Source of the DNA: Halichondria panicea
Lineage: Eukaryota; Porifera; Demospongiae; Suberitida; Halichondriidae
Assembly (NCBI RefSeq): GCF_963675165.1
Contig: NC_087380.1
Location: 6,815,571 to 6,879,570, forward strand
DNA: 64,000 nt
Direction of reading: 5' to 3'
Below, piece after piece: positions 47,001 to 56,940 of this stretch (positions within the stretch are counted from its first letter, which is position 1; each line of letters opens with the position of its first letter). Made by a program: the position numbers and the translations under genes. The notes under the pieces are model-generated. The model searched no databases. It worked only from the letters and a program-made list of their open reading frames with translations, and was not told the origin of the DNA.

Positions 47001-50000
47001 AAATCGAGGTTTACACTTTGCTCTATGACAATTCTTTATTAATTTATTGTATTTACACAGTATGAACATTTCATTGACAACAACAATGTTATAAACTAAT
47101 GCACGAGTATATGATTAAAGCATGAGAAGAGAATGAACATGAAGAAGTGGACTCTGACTCTATTCGTTACTTGTGTCGATTCAGATGTAGCAGAAACTTC
47201 CCAAAGGATGGTAGGTCATACTCCTACAGAGCAGCTATCAGGTACTCTGTTTCAGAAAACCAAGGCAAGGTAGCCTGCAAAATTGGCCTGTGCAATAACT
47301 TTCTTGGACTTTGTGTTTTCCTTTCTCTGCATATTTAATAGGACTACTTGTTCCCTGCATATACATCTTCAAGGGCAAACAGATCCATACAGAGTTATGT
47401 GTCTGATCTTGGTCCAGCAAGCTAGTATAGTCTAATATCGTATAGCGTGTAATTTTCGTGGGGCAAAATATTCGTGGTTTTCGTGGTTGGAGGTCTGACC
47501 ACAAATATTTTACCCACGAATGAAGCGACCTTGCCTACCTTTACCTGCAGTGCAAGCTCCAACCAAGAAAATATTACCCACGAAATATCTCAATATTGCT
47601 GAACCACGAATATTTTGTCCCCCGAAAAGTACCCGCTATACGGTAGTAAGCTATACCTAAAACTTCCTTTCTTTAATAGTGAACATGTGGCATTTAGCTA
47701 CTGCGCATGCTCAACTCTTCACTCTGGGTGGGCTTATAATCGAGTGAAAACACCCTCGTGCAAGAACTTCGAAGCAAAAGAGGGGATGGGCGTTTATTCA
47801 AGATGGGCTTATTTTCGCGAGGGTACGGTACATGTATATAATTATGTCTGCACATTGCTTATTATAAGTGCAGACATCTCCACAGTACAACATAGTACAT
47901 ACGTAATATTGGTCATACTCAAAGTAATAGCCAGGGTGTCATACAGGAGGGAACCCTCCCTCTGGTATTGAAATAACAGTTGACCTTTTTTTAGCAAACA
48001 TTTTCTGGTTACTTATCAAAAGCATGCCCCCTCTACTTCAAATCCTGTATGACACCCTGATAGCGCTTGTTTTACTTGCATGCAGTCTGTGCATGTGTAC
48101 GTACCATCATGTATCTCCTCGGCAGGACTGCTAGTGGGATCATACTTACATGTATATAATGAAAGCACCGCGGGTGCTGGTGCCTCGGTGGAGGTGTCAA
48201 AGCTACATAACATAAAGCTACTAGTTATTAGCAATAGTTTTATACTGACACACAATATAATTATGAACAATTTTGCAATTTTGCTGCATACATTAATTGT
48301 AAGGCAGAATCCAGAATCACAGAGAAACTCAAAGAGAGTGGGTAATGATCGACAATAATTGTTGCTAAAAAGGATAGATGCCAAAAAGTCCAAGTTTAAA
48401 ATGGCTGCATTAGCAGAGTCTTGCCAGCTCTCTTCTGAGGCTGAGTTCTCACTCTTGCAGCTACCAATATCTAGCGTTCTAGTGCAGGGTAAGAGTGAAA
48501 AGAGCTGCAAACTGCACTTAGCTGTTTCATGCAGCCATTAATTTTATGGACTTCGAACTTTTGGTATCAATCAACGATCATGGTCAGTCATTTCCCATTT
48601 TTTACTTCATGTTTGGTGCCACCACCGAGGCATCAGCACCCGCGGTGCTTTCTAGTGTTGTAAAATTCCTATAGCCTCACGCATCGCCGACTTAGGCTTA
48701 GCTACAGAATGATGTCACTTCTGAGTATCCAGCCTCAAGGTTTGAGATTGGATACCGCAGCGGGCTTAAATCACACCATGGAATTAAGGTATAATCCACC
48801 AATCGATGCATCATGTAGTGTAGAACTTACTATTAAGAGGTTGAACTCGACCCTGTTGCGGCTGCTCTCTTTCTGCAGAAAACAATGCATGATTAATAAA
48901 ACTTTACACATAATAAGGTATATCGTATAGCGGGGAAGTTTTGTTTGGTGTAAATTTTTGTATAAACTGCCCAATTTCGTATTTTAAGTATTCGTACAGC
49001 TCAGGATAGTGACGTTGAATGTATCGCGGTAGAATAATTAATTTTCGTATGATGCTCTATCAGTGGTGTGCCTAACGAGAGGCTTTGGAGGCTTGAGCAT
49101 CCCCTGGCCTACCTGACAACCATGAGAGTAATCTAGCTATCAGTAATGGTCTAGCTAACTGAGCAGTTGTCTCGAATTCTCTTATGCAAATGAAAGTACA
49201 GTAGAACCTCGCTAATCCGGACCCCTTTAGTCCGAAACCCGCACAAAATGGAAAACTGAAAAGAGGAGGGGCTGTCAGTAGAATAGACTTCTGCGCATGC
49301 GCAATCTAGATAATGAGTGTACCAGTTTTACTACCGCATTAAACATTACCACTATAATTATAGTCACTGCCATTAGTCACGCTACTCACCTGCTGTGTCC
49401 TTGCTTTCCTGCACTGAGGAGTCATCATTCTTGATGTACTTGTCCTCAATCTCATCAGCTATGTCAGGACGGTTAATGAGTGGTGCTCTCCCCAGGGCTT
49501 CAACCAGCTCAGACCAGGTGTGGTTGAATGGAGACTGGAGCCATTGTCTAAGCATTGCAGTGAAGCGATCTTCCCTGGTACGGTTGTTCTTCTGAATAGC
49601 CTGTATAGAGTGAAATTAAAATTAATTTAGGCAATCCTCTAATTATGTGACGCTCAGATATTTCATCTTTATACCTTTAGCATCATTATTATTGTTTTTG
49701 CGTACATAATTATAGTCATAGTCAAGCTGGAAATTAGTCACGATCACCTTATATACAATTTACGCGGTACAGAGATTATAAAAACACTGGTATCTGAATA
49801 TTCTAACACATGTATTATGTTTATACCTGTATCAGAGTTTATATCGTGTAAAATGCATGGTGACCGTGACTAATTGTTCATGAAACCATAGAGAGTGCTA
49901 GGAAACTGCATGCCCTTCAATCACCAGTAGTGTGCTGAATGATAGACCCAACAGACGCCCCAGGCTGTACCATTCATCACGAGCATCCCACAAGGCAGAT

Positions 50001-52307
50001 TTCACCTCTCTTAGTGTGAGGGACCCTGGAAACACATGACAAGCAATGACATCCACACAACATTAATTGATTGAGATTGAACTATGACACAATACAATAT
50101 GTATTAATATCACCGTACCCTCGCAAAAATACGCCCACTCTTTTCTGCAAGAAGTTTAGGCTTATTAGGGGACTGGGGGTTTAATCTCGACCTGCGAGTT
50201 TTCATTCAAATATACGCCCACCCGCGGCCTCAAATCGAGGTTTACACTTTGCTCTATGACAATTCTTTATTAATTTATTGTATTTACACAGTATGAACAT
50301 TTCATTGACAACAACAATGTTATAAACTAATGCACGAGTATATGATTAAAGCATGAGAAGAGAATGAACATGAAGAAGTGGACTCTGACTCTATTCGTTA
50401 CTTGTGTCGATTCAGATGTAGCAGAAACTTCCCAAAGGATGGTAGGTCATACTCCTACAGAGCAGCTATCAGGTACTCTGTTTCAGAAAACCAAGGCAGC
50501 AAAATTGGCCTGTGTGATAACTTTCTTGGACTTTGTGTTTTCCTTTCTCTGCATATTTAATAGGACTACTTGTTCCCTGCATATACATCTTCAAGGGCAA
50601 ACAGATCCATACAGAGTTATGTGTCTGATCTTGGTCCAGCAAGCTAGTATAGTCTAATATCGTATAGCGTGTAATTTTCGTGGGGCAAAATATTCGTGGT
50701 TTTTGTGGTTGGAGGTCTGACCACGAATATTTTACCCACGAATGAAGTGACCTTGCCTACCTTTACCTGCAGTGCAAGCTCCAACCACGAAAATATTACC
50801 CACGAAATGTCTCAATATTGCTGAACCACGAATATTTTGTCCCCCGAAAATTAGCCGCTATACGGTAGTAAGCTACCTAAAACTTCCTTTCTTCAATAGT
50901 GAACATGTGGCATTTAGCTACTGCGCATGCTCAACTCTTCATTCTGGGTGGGCTTATAATCGAGTGAAAATACCCTCGTGCAAGAACTTCGAAGCAAAAG
51001 AGGGGATGGGCGTTTATTCAAGATGGGCTTATTTTCGCGAGGGTACGGTACATGTATATAATTATGTCTACTCTGAAGAAAGTTACTGATAAAGTGAAAC
51101 ATTGCTTATTATAAGTGCAGACAACTCCACACTACAACATAGTACATACGTAATATTGGTCATACTCAAAGTATTAGCCAGGGTGTCATACAGGAGGGAA
51201 CCCCCCCCTCTGGCATTGAAATAACAGTTGACCTTTTTTTAGCAAACATTTTCTGGTTACTTTCAAAAGCATGCCCCTCTACTTCAAATCCTGTATGACA
51301 CCCTGATAGCGCTTATTTTACTTGCATGCAGTCTGTGCATGTGTATACAGCACCATAATGTATCTCCTCGGCAGGACTGCTAGTGGGATCATCGTACTCC
51401 ACTGTCACACTGACTGTATACTGGAGGGGGTAATACACAAGTGTCTGAGATCATGTGACTACAACAGAATTGCATTATCATGTACGTATGATCAGCAAAA
51501 TTGAATGATTGCGTAGTATTTGACTATTACAACAGAATGATACCTTGTCATAATGTTCGCAGAAATTAAATTAATACCCGCATCAAATATGTCACCTTAA
51601 GGTATAATCAGCATATTAATTTTGATGATGGAACAGCTACTCAGGAGTATCAGAGCATGCTATTAATCGGCACGGCAAGCTCCAAATTGTATACCAACAC
51701 CAGTATGCATGCACTGTGAGACAAAATGAATGAATCACCTCTGAGTCCAGTGACCCTCTCCCCTTGTTCTTTAAAGAGAGTGGTGGGGATCGGTATCTGC
51801 CATTTCTGAGAAGACCGAGAGATATATCCAATGTACCCGTACCAACAAACCTGTAGACACATAAAAATTGTGGTCAAATGTAAACTGGATAATTAATACG
51901 ACTAATACATGTATACGTACTAGTTACCAAGCAATATCAAACATTCTCATTTCGTATTTAATCTCACTCTGTTCTCGCTGTATGGATATCTCGCCGGTAC
52001 AAATCAAGCTTGAGTGATTGGGTACCGCTGGGTTCCTTCAGTGGAAACACTAACTCCTCCTGTATTTAAAGAGAAGAGTGACAATATCAAATGCAGTACT
52101 TGACTACAGTAAACCTAAACATGTACACACATTATAGTCACACGTAGTACTACGCTATTAAATCCATTACATCAGTTTTGAGGTTATAAGCTATAGACAA
52201 TATTCATACATAATTCACACAACTGCTCACATCATCCCAGTTCATAATACAGGCAGCAGGGCTAGGTGTTAGTATCACTCTCCTTGCGGTCGTCTGTCTC
52301 TCCTCCC
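37648..52307 (-). CDS. G1: C2-like/Death x3/Roc-COR-like GTPase/Ig/Death protein, 5' end not found
   Basis: This is a multi-exon gene model read right to left. The exons are 52307-52231, 52059-51968, 51850-51739, 51420-51354, 50025-49925, 49600-49390, 46794-46694, 46326-46119, 44783-44683, 44330-44123, 41396-38824, 38535-38313, 38091-37970 and 37821-37648. All 13 junctions keep frame, giving at least about 1,450 aa. The order is a C2-like beta sandwich, three Death domains, a GTPase with COR-like region, one Ig domain, a final Death domain and a stop. Death domains mediate homotypic contacts in innate-immune and apoptotic signalling, and Roc-COR GTPases are switch dimers (DAPK1, LRRK2, MFHAS1). 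No signal peptide or membrane segment is seen, but the N-terminus is missing from the model. Whether every cassette is spliced into one mRNA is inferred from phase only. Confidence 0.6.
38313..38535 (-). CDS. G1 Ig-like domain exon
   Basis: About 74 residues carry an Ig pattern: DLSFKWTRKGRKVAG with the core Trp, LTVDKVTRDHCDGFYTCEVS with the D-x-G-x-Y-x-C motif, and a closing VHHCLRI. The first canonical Cys, expected before the Trp, is not obvious (VLRALPFADP there), so the usual disulphide may be absent. An Ig domain downstream of an intracellular GTPase, with no membrane segment between, is unusual. Confidence 0.75.
38824..41396 (-). CDS. G1 Roc-COR-like GTPase exon (857 codons)
   Basis: A single 2,573-base exon encodes a P-loop GTPase. 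YLIGLSGLGKTTFRKRLLG is the P-loop, LLNIIDIGGQPAFLEMLPF the D-x-G-G switch II, and SLVGTYQDKL stands where Roc proteins have GT(H/N)KxD. A charged, probably coiled-coil insertion of about 200 residues follows. The next region, EEEVKFTIWYLHHCVGALLY and VVFNSISLLFVESL, resembles COR. The remaining about 250 residues contain Cys/His pairs (CQCPKH). The exon continues upstream in frame from a splice acceptor at 41397, so the first in-frame codons are not a start. It is linked to Death cassettes upstream and Ig downstream. Confidence 0.8.
41446..41478. repeat. Solo terminus of GAAAGCACCGCGGGTGCTG element
   Basis: It matches one end of the elements at 44882-45371 and 48161-48652, and no partner end is found nearby. 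The following 41530-41740 stretch is a diverged copy of the element at 47437-47645 (TTCGTGGATAAAATATTCGTGG and CTGCTATACAG words). Confidence 0.6.
41851..43061. mobile_element. 1.2-kb foldback element with subrepeated arms and octamer motifs
   Basis: TATGGGGGGTGATCAGTGCC at 41851 pairs exactly with GGCACTGATCACCCCCCATA ending at 43061, and the terminal pairing extends about 65 bases. Each arm then carries six or more tandem units of about 36 bases: TTTGCATGGTGAAGTTCTAC in the left arm and its complement in the right arm. An internal hairpin uses GGACACGCCC and GGGCGTGTCC (near 42587-42640). No coding capacity is seen. It fills most of the intron between the GTPase exon and the third Death cassette. 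Confidence 0.8.
43270..43849. mobile_element. MITE with CAGAGGAGGTACGACA termini, copy 3 (long arms)
   Basis: Inverted ends of about 85 bases begin CAGAGGAGGTACGACATAGG and are flanked by GAGAAGCCT (43261-43269) and GAGAACCCT (43850-43858), an 8-of-9 target duplication. The element is 580 bp with no transposase. It is the longest of three family members in the window. Confidence 0.8.
44123..44783 (-). CDS. G1 Death cassette 3 (two exons)
   Basis: Exons 44783-44683 and 44330-44123 (101 + 208 bases, phase 1 in and phase 1 out) encode one Death domain: VLWDVRVKWFYLGLVLGLPYGTLE and then DRFTAMLGKWLQSSPNPTWSELVKAL. It ends with DIADEIEDKYIKNDDSS. It is the member nearest the GTPase exon and splices to it in frame. 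It is about as diverged from the other two cassettes as they are from each other in the helices, while the tail and introns are nearly identical. Confidence 0.7.
44487..44625. mobile_element. MITE-like inverted repeat in Death cassette 3 intron
   Basis: Arms of about 50 bases (TTTACAATTTACACGGTACAG at the left, CTGTACTGTGTAAATTGTAAA at the right) enclose ACACCGGT palindromic cores. Decayed versions sit at the same intron position in the other two cassettes (46515-46630 and 49750-49865), so insertion preceded the triplication. Confidence 0.7.
44882..45371. mobile_element. 490-bp element with GAAAGCACCGCGGGTGCTG ends, copy 1
   Basis: Terminal inverted repeats of about 31 bases (GAAAGCACCGCGGGTGCTG at the left, CAGCACCCGCGGTGCTTTC at the right) flank an interior without a convincing gene. 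The element is duplicated at 48161-48652 as part of the segmental triplication. Confidence 0.75.
46119..46794 (-). CDS. G1 Death cassette 2 (two exons)
   Basis: Exons 46794-46694 and 46326-46119 (101 + 208 bases) encode a Death domain in two halves, like cassette 3: ALWDARDEWYSLGRLLGL and then DRFTAMLREWLQSSFNPTW-like sequence. Phase 1 is kept on both sides. Upstream, at about 48105-48153, lies a truncated copy of the last C2-like exon (PTSSPAEEIHDG, good GTACGT donor) cut off by the transposon at 48161. That relic shows where the ancestral unit ended. Confidence 0.7.
47437..47645. mobile_element. MITE of the CCGTATAGCGGGTA family
   Basis: TCGTATAGCGTGTAATTTTCG at the left and CGAAAAGTACCCGCTATACGG at the right form the ends. 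Internal TATTCGTGGTT and AACCACGAATA blocks also pair. A second copy at 50657-50867 came with the segmental duplication. Single ends or decayed copies occur near 7622, 41540, 43945, 45650, 48925, 56500 and 58545. Confidence 0.75.
47935..48064. mobile_element. Small hAT-like MITE, CAGGGTGTCATACAGGA ends
   Basis: CAGGGTGTCATACAGGA and TCCTGTATGACACCCTG are exact inverted repeats about 120 bases apart, flanked by ATAGC. The same element is at about 51179-51305 in the neighbouring unit. Confidence 0.7.
48161..48652. mobile_element. 490-bp element with GAAAGCACCGCGGGTGCTG ends, copy 2
   Basis: It is near-identical to 44882-45371. Its left edge truncates the relic C2-like exon that ends near 48105-48153. 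Confidence 0.75.
49390..50025 (-). CDS. G1 Death cassette 1 (two exons)
   Basis: Exons 50025-49925 and 49600-49390 (101 + 211 bases) encode a Death domain: SLTLREVKSALWDARDEW and then DRFTAMLRQWLQSPFNHTW. One extra codon relative to the other cassettes lies in the loop at ALGRAPLINRPD. It splices in frame from the C2-like exon at 51354. It is the most N-terminal Death domain of G1. Confidence 0.7.
51354..52307 (-). CDS. G1 C2-like domain exons
   Basis: Four small exons, 52307-52231, 52059-51968, 51850-51739 and 51420-51354, join in frame to about 116 residues. They read like the C-terminal two thirds of a C2 domain: an I-M-N-W-D-D strand turn, EELVFPL, SLKLDLYRRD, FVGTGTLDISL and EYTVSVTVEYDD. 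The calcium-binding Asp residues of the first loops would lie upstream and are not seen. The N-terminal exon was not identified between 52308 and 53218, where only AT-rich and repeat-like DNA is visible. Confidence 0.55.
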
Positions 52308-53218
52308 CTATATGGAAACACAAGTCAATGCAAGCATTAGCAGGCCATTTTAATTATTCAACTAAAATGTCGGCCTGGGAAGAGGCAATTTCATCTTAAT
52401 CTCAGAGATTTGTGATTGTCACGCCGTAAATAGCTCCCCATAAATCAACTATATGCGGCAGCAATAAATAGCTCCCCCAGTACAGGAAACAGCCCACCCA
52501 CCCTTACTAACCGGCCATGGCAGCTTGAGTCAGTGGAGGGGGGACTGCCTATAGCAGGGCATTCTGCCATAGATAGTTCGAGGGACTCATTTATGGGGGA
52601 CCTTCAGTATATTAATAATATGGCATGGCAGGAACACTAGATTCATCATTGCTAGATTTAGATCTATACCTCTAGCTATAGATGTAGATACCTTCAAAGG
52701 AAGCAACCACATAGTAACCGCCAAAGAGTAGGGAACTTCTGTCCCGACCAAGGCTTGCACTTATATCTTTTACTCTCAAGGCCATCATGCATCTCCTAGA
52801 TCCTGTCAAGCATGCAAGTATGTAGGTCCACAGATTATGAGTCCACTGACCACTGCGGAAGTAGGGCTGTGGGCTAGGTTGGGCGTAGCTCTTATACTAA
52901 CATTGTATGGCCTCTTAGGTTAGGAGTGTCCTTCTTAGGATCTAGTGTCCTTCTGCTTGCCATCATTGCCAGTGTTGCATATTGCACCATGTACCACTGC
53001 TCTAAGGCTGGGTATGAGTGAGTTCACATAGCCTGAGCAAATAGCCATTGCTGCAACTTGTAAGTGTCTCATCTTATGTGATCAACTAGCAAGAGCTGAG
53101 TCTACATCATGCTTTAGGTTCATGCTTCCAATCATTGCTATTAAATGTAAAAACAGGATGTTGTTGTTATAGACATAATTATTAATTTGCTAAGAAATAC
53201 ATAAATTCGTATTCAGGA

Positions 53219-54330
53219 ATCGTGGTTACATGGGTGACCTTCAACCAGACGTCACAAGTGCAGTATGGTATCCATAGCGACAAGATGGTCCTGTCGAAGA
53301 CTGTGACGGGAGATACCACAAAGTTTGTAGTGGGAGACGTGACTCACTTCATTCACAGGACCACTCTCAGCAATCTGGTTTCACTAGCAAAGTACGGTGA
53401 GTGTTGCACTATTGTTCATTTGGTCCCTCCAAAGACATCACCTCTAGTGATGTACCAATCATTCTATTATGACAAAGACCACTCAACAACGTTCCTACAC
53501 GAAATACGCTTTCAAGACTCTGTTATAAGTTAGACCTCCCTTAATTATTATCACACACTAATAATTTATAACTGTCCTTATATATCACGTTGTCAAAGTA
53601 CATACTTTTATGTGTCTATAGCAACTCACTGTACCCACTGCGCTCTTTACCACAGGTGTACAATGGCTCCACGTACAGTATTAACCGAGCCCCCTACAGA
53701 CTACACATGTGGCTCCCCTGCCAACTGGAGTCAGGTGCTCACTCTGAGAACCCTGGGAGACCAAACCTCGGTCCCTATGCTGGCTGACATTCTATGGTAA
53801 CTTTGGACTGGAGAATGCTCGCTCACTCCCATGGCTCATTGACAATGTTGCTAAGGAACGGTTTGATGCTGTACTGCATGCAGGGGGCAACTTCAATGTG
53901 AGGATTTTTGAGTCATGTATCATTTCTAAGAAATTAAAATCGATGGTGAAATGTTTGATGGAAACTAAATTAATGCCTACCTCGAGATAGAATCCACTTT
54001 TGACCTTTTTAGACTCAATGGCCACAGACATTCAGTTTCACCATAGCATGTACTCTTCTTAAGTGACATGTTCTTAGCTATATAGTACTGGCAGATTAAA
54101 TGTCAACAATTACCTTCAATTTATAACTCTCTTGTCAATAACTTGTGCAGGAGGATAGTATGTACAGGAGGATGGTAGAGTGGAAGAGATGCTTTAACTC
54201 GTTACCCCGCCCCCTCACCTCTGCAGTAACTTCACTCACTACAATCATCGGTTCAGTATGCCTGGGAACAAGGAGGGACTCATGTGCAGGTGCCCGGGAA
54301 TAAGGAGGGATTCATGTGCAGGTGTGTGTG
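53219..54330 (+). pseudogene. Degenerate purple acid phosphatase (ACP7-like)
   Basis: Family sequence is recognisable in pieces: VVTWVTFNQTSQVQYG with FIHRTTLSNLV (53222-53400), YTCGSPANWSQVLTLRTLGDQTS (about 53697-53770), GLENARSLPWLIDNVAKERFDAVLHAG (about 53805-53885) and HYNHRFSMPGN (about 54237-54270). Between GDQTSVPMLA and the next block the frame shifts and hits a stop. The metal-binding GDxG motif reads GNFG, and the following HAGD motif reads HAGG. Broken frame plus lost ligands indicate a pseudogene. It lies on the plus strand between the two minus-strand Death genes. Confidence 0.75.
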
Positions 54331-54375
54331 GCTAATATATAGCATTGACATAATTAGCGATGGAGATATTTTATA

Positions 54376-54741
54376 CAGTAGACTCTCACTATTCCAGCTC
54401 TCTGAAGTACAGCCATCTCGATAAATGGTTTGGCACGGATTGCTAGCTTGATGTTTACTGCACAAAACTCGCCCTAAAATGTGGCCACTCGCTATTTCGT
54501 ATACTGGCAGGTACTAAAGCTTTTTAATAAATTATGATGTTTGGTGTGGTTTGGTAAATAAAATTGGATTATACTTAAATACAGAATCGAACAAAATCCT
54601 CTATATAGACAGAACCGCAAAATTAGTTATATTCAAGGTAGGGTCGTTTTTATAAGCTGCAGCTATTTTCTGAAATTAATGCGACCAACTCGCTATTCCA
54701 GCCAAACTGCACTGTACGTCCGAATTAACAAGAGTCTACTG
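54376..54741. mobile_element. TA-flanked element with CAGTAGACTCT ends, copy 1
   Basis: CAGTAGACTCT at the left and AGAGTCTACTG at the right are flanked by TA on both sides, as in Tc1/mariner-pogo MITEs. It is 366 bp and has no transposase. A relative lies at 61429-61798 and shares TTTGGCACAGATTGCTGG-like and AGGTAGGGTCGTTTTT interior words. The remainder of 54742-56599 has no supported gene. Confidence 0.7.
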
Positions 54742-56599
54742 TAAGTTAAGCAATGTGGTATGATAATTTATGTATAATAATTATGCAAACATAATTATTA
54801 TTATGATGCACATTTTTGTCCGTGGCTTGCAATATCACAAGAGCTGAGCTCCTCCTAAGCTACTTAGAAAGTGTAAACTTTCCCTCCTTAACATCGTATC
54901 AGGTGACTACGTGGGGGCTCATACAAGCGACTGTGTCTGTGGGATGTGGTTGAGGAGATGCTATACTGACTACTTTTTCTGGTCACTAGGGAAGCGTCAA
55001 GTCTGCGTTTAGTATGTAGGCTTATGATTGCTTTGAACATGTATTTATTTATTATTCCCATTGAGAAATACAATTACACATTAATTAGATTGTACAGCTT
55101 GTGTTCCCACCATTCCAATTATTCACTCACCCTATCCTACAAGTGGTGACATGTTTTGTGATGCCACCTGTTTCTATGGCGAGTGATCACGATGAAGAGT
55201 GGGCAGTGGCCGTGTCAGGAAAAGAGAATAATGTTTGTGTACTGCAGAACCTCATAATTGCTTGTTAACTTGAGTTTGGATTAGTTCCTAGACCTATAAT
55301 TATAGAGAGCTCTCTATCCCATGCATCCTTTTGAGGGAGAACTGGGTGTGTCAACAGCTCAACAGCTAACTTTGGATGCCCTTACTTTGCGTACTTGCGA
55401 ATATTTGTCAGAATTCACATGCACCTTTATTTACCATTCACACAGAGCATCTGAAAGCTTAATGAATTCTGAAGATGTATACAGACAAGCACAATCATCC
55501 ACTCCCCCTAACAATCACACCCGGAGCCTCCATCACTCAAAGCCTATGGAATCCTAAAACCGAACTCAATACGCTGTAAAGCCCTCCCTCCGGATCCACC
55601 ACAAATATAATGGTGGGAATGTGCTAAGGATCTTTGTTGCTCCCCTCCATCACAAGTCACAAAGTCAACCGTACCCCCACAATGACCCCTACAACTAATT
55701 CTGAAGTAACCCCCAAACAAGAAGACTGAGAAAAAACATCGCTATACCCCTAAACCCCAGCAAAGAAGATCCCTTCTTAAACAATTGTGAAACACCTTCC
55801 CAACACCTCAGCAGACTCTGCCCACCATGTCTCTGCCCTCGGTAGTCGTAAGAGGAAGCTTATATTAATTTGTCAGCCAAACAGAGCTCAAAGAAAGCGA
55901 GAACGATAAAGAGTTGCTCAACCACCAGCTGATTTGTTTGCCAAGAGAACTAGCGCTACACTACCTTGCAATTGTAGCAAATGTATGCCTTCTCTGCTTA
56001 GTCAAACCACAATAGAACACTTTTTGTTTCAGTATATATCACATTAATAATTCTTCAAACTGTTTGTTTCATCTTTGAAAATGTAATGAGATGGAAAACA
56101 TGATCAATACTGTGAGGTATACTCTACAATGTTATACAAGGGAGCATAAATTAGTTAAGTTACATAATATCAGGAGTATATATGTACTCGTGATAATATA
56201 TAATAGCTGCAAAAATTGAGGACATAAAATTGATCTGTATTAACAGTATAATTATAGAGACAAACAATACAAAGTCACTGTATAAGAGTTCACAGACTTG
56301 ACAGCGCCTGTGAATGGAGGCAATAAAGAATGAGTGGGTGGTTATAATCAGTAAGACTGGTGGGTGTGGGACATGAAATTGCTTAGTTACATTAGGGGCT
56401 AGACACACACAAAGTGTACATGCATGCATGCACACTGAATGATTAAAGACTAATAATTATACGGGCATAACTATATAACTATAAGACACAAAGTAAAATT
56501 AATATTGCTCAACCACGAATGTTTTAACCCCCAGATATTACCCGCTATACGGTAGCTTAATTGACATACACAAATTAAAGGGCACACACAAACACTCAC

Positions 56600-56940
56600 C
56601 TTCATGCATTGACATACTTCAGCAGCAATCCCCTCTTTTTTTAGCATTACTAACATCTCCAGAAGAGCTCTGAATGTCGCTTGTGAGGGCTTCTTTCTTT
56701 TCCAGATGGCTAAACACTCGATCATAGCTAGGTGGTTACTTTCAGTTTTTTTCAACCTTACATCACTTTGCTCGCCAGAGGTTAGCTCGAGTAGATAAAT
56801 ATAGAACTCCACATTGTCAAAGTGGACCGCCAACAGTGGAATGTTTTTCTGTTGGATTTCACGGTTGATTTGGGAAGTAGTGAGGTGATATTTGTCCATC
56901 AGCTGTTGAAGAGCTGTACTCACTGGTTGAGCACATGATC
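56600..56940 (-). CDS. G2 third Death domain exon
   Basis: A 341-base exon (phase 1 in, phase 0 out) encodes about 113 residues: TALQQLMDKYHLTTSQINREI, LAMIECLAIWKRKKPSQATFRALLEML and ACAGCAG-type phase continuity from the exon at 58054. The W-x-R-x4-S-x-A-T-x2-A-L-L-E-x-L helix pattern is typical of Death domains in the NLR and NF-kappaB adaptor style. The next downstream exon was not found. Confidence 0.65.

Noticed and set aside
47147-47338. Identical short plus-strand frames here and at 50378-50560
   Set aside because: They are duplicated only because the whole 3.3-kb unit is duplicated; the copies differ by an indel that shifts the frame, so coding constraint is not seen.
55321-55557. 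Plus-strand 78-codon frame
   Set aside because: No recognisable motif, splice continuity or codon pattern; surrounding DNA looks repeat-derived.
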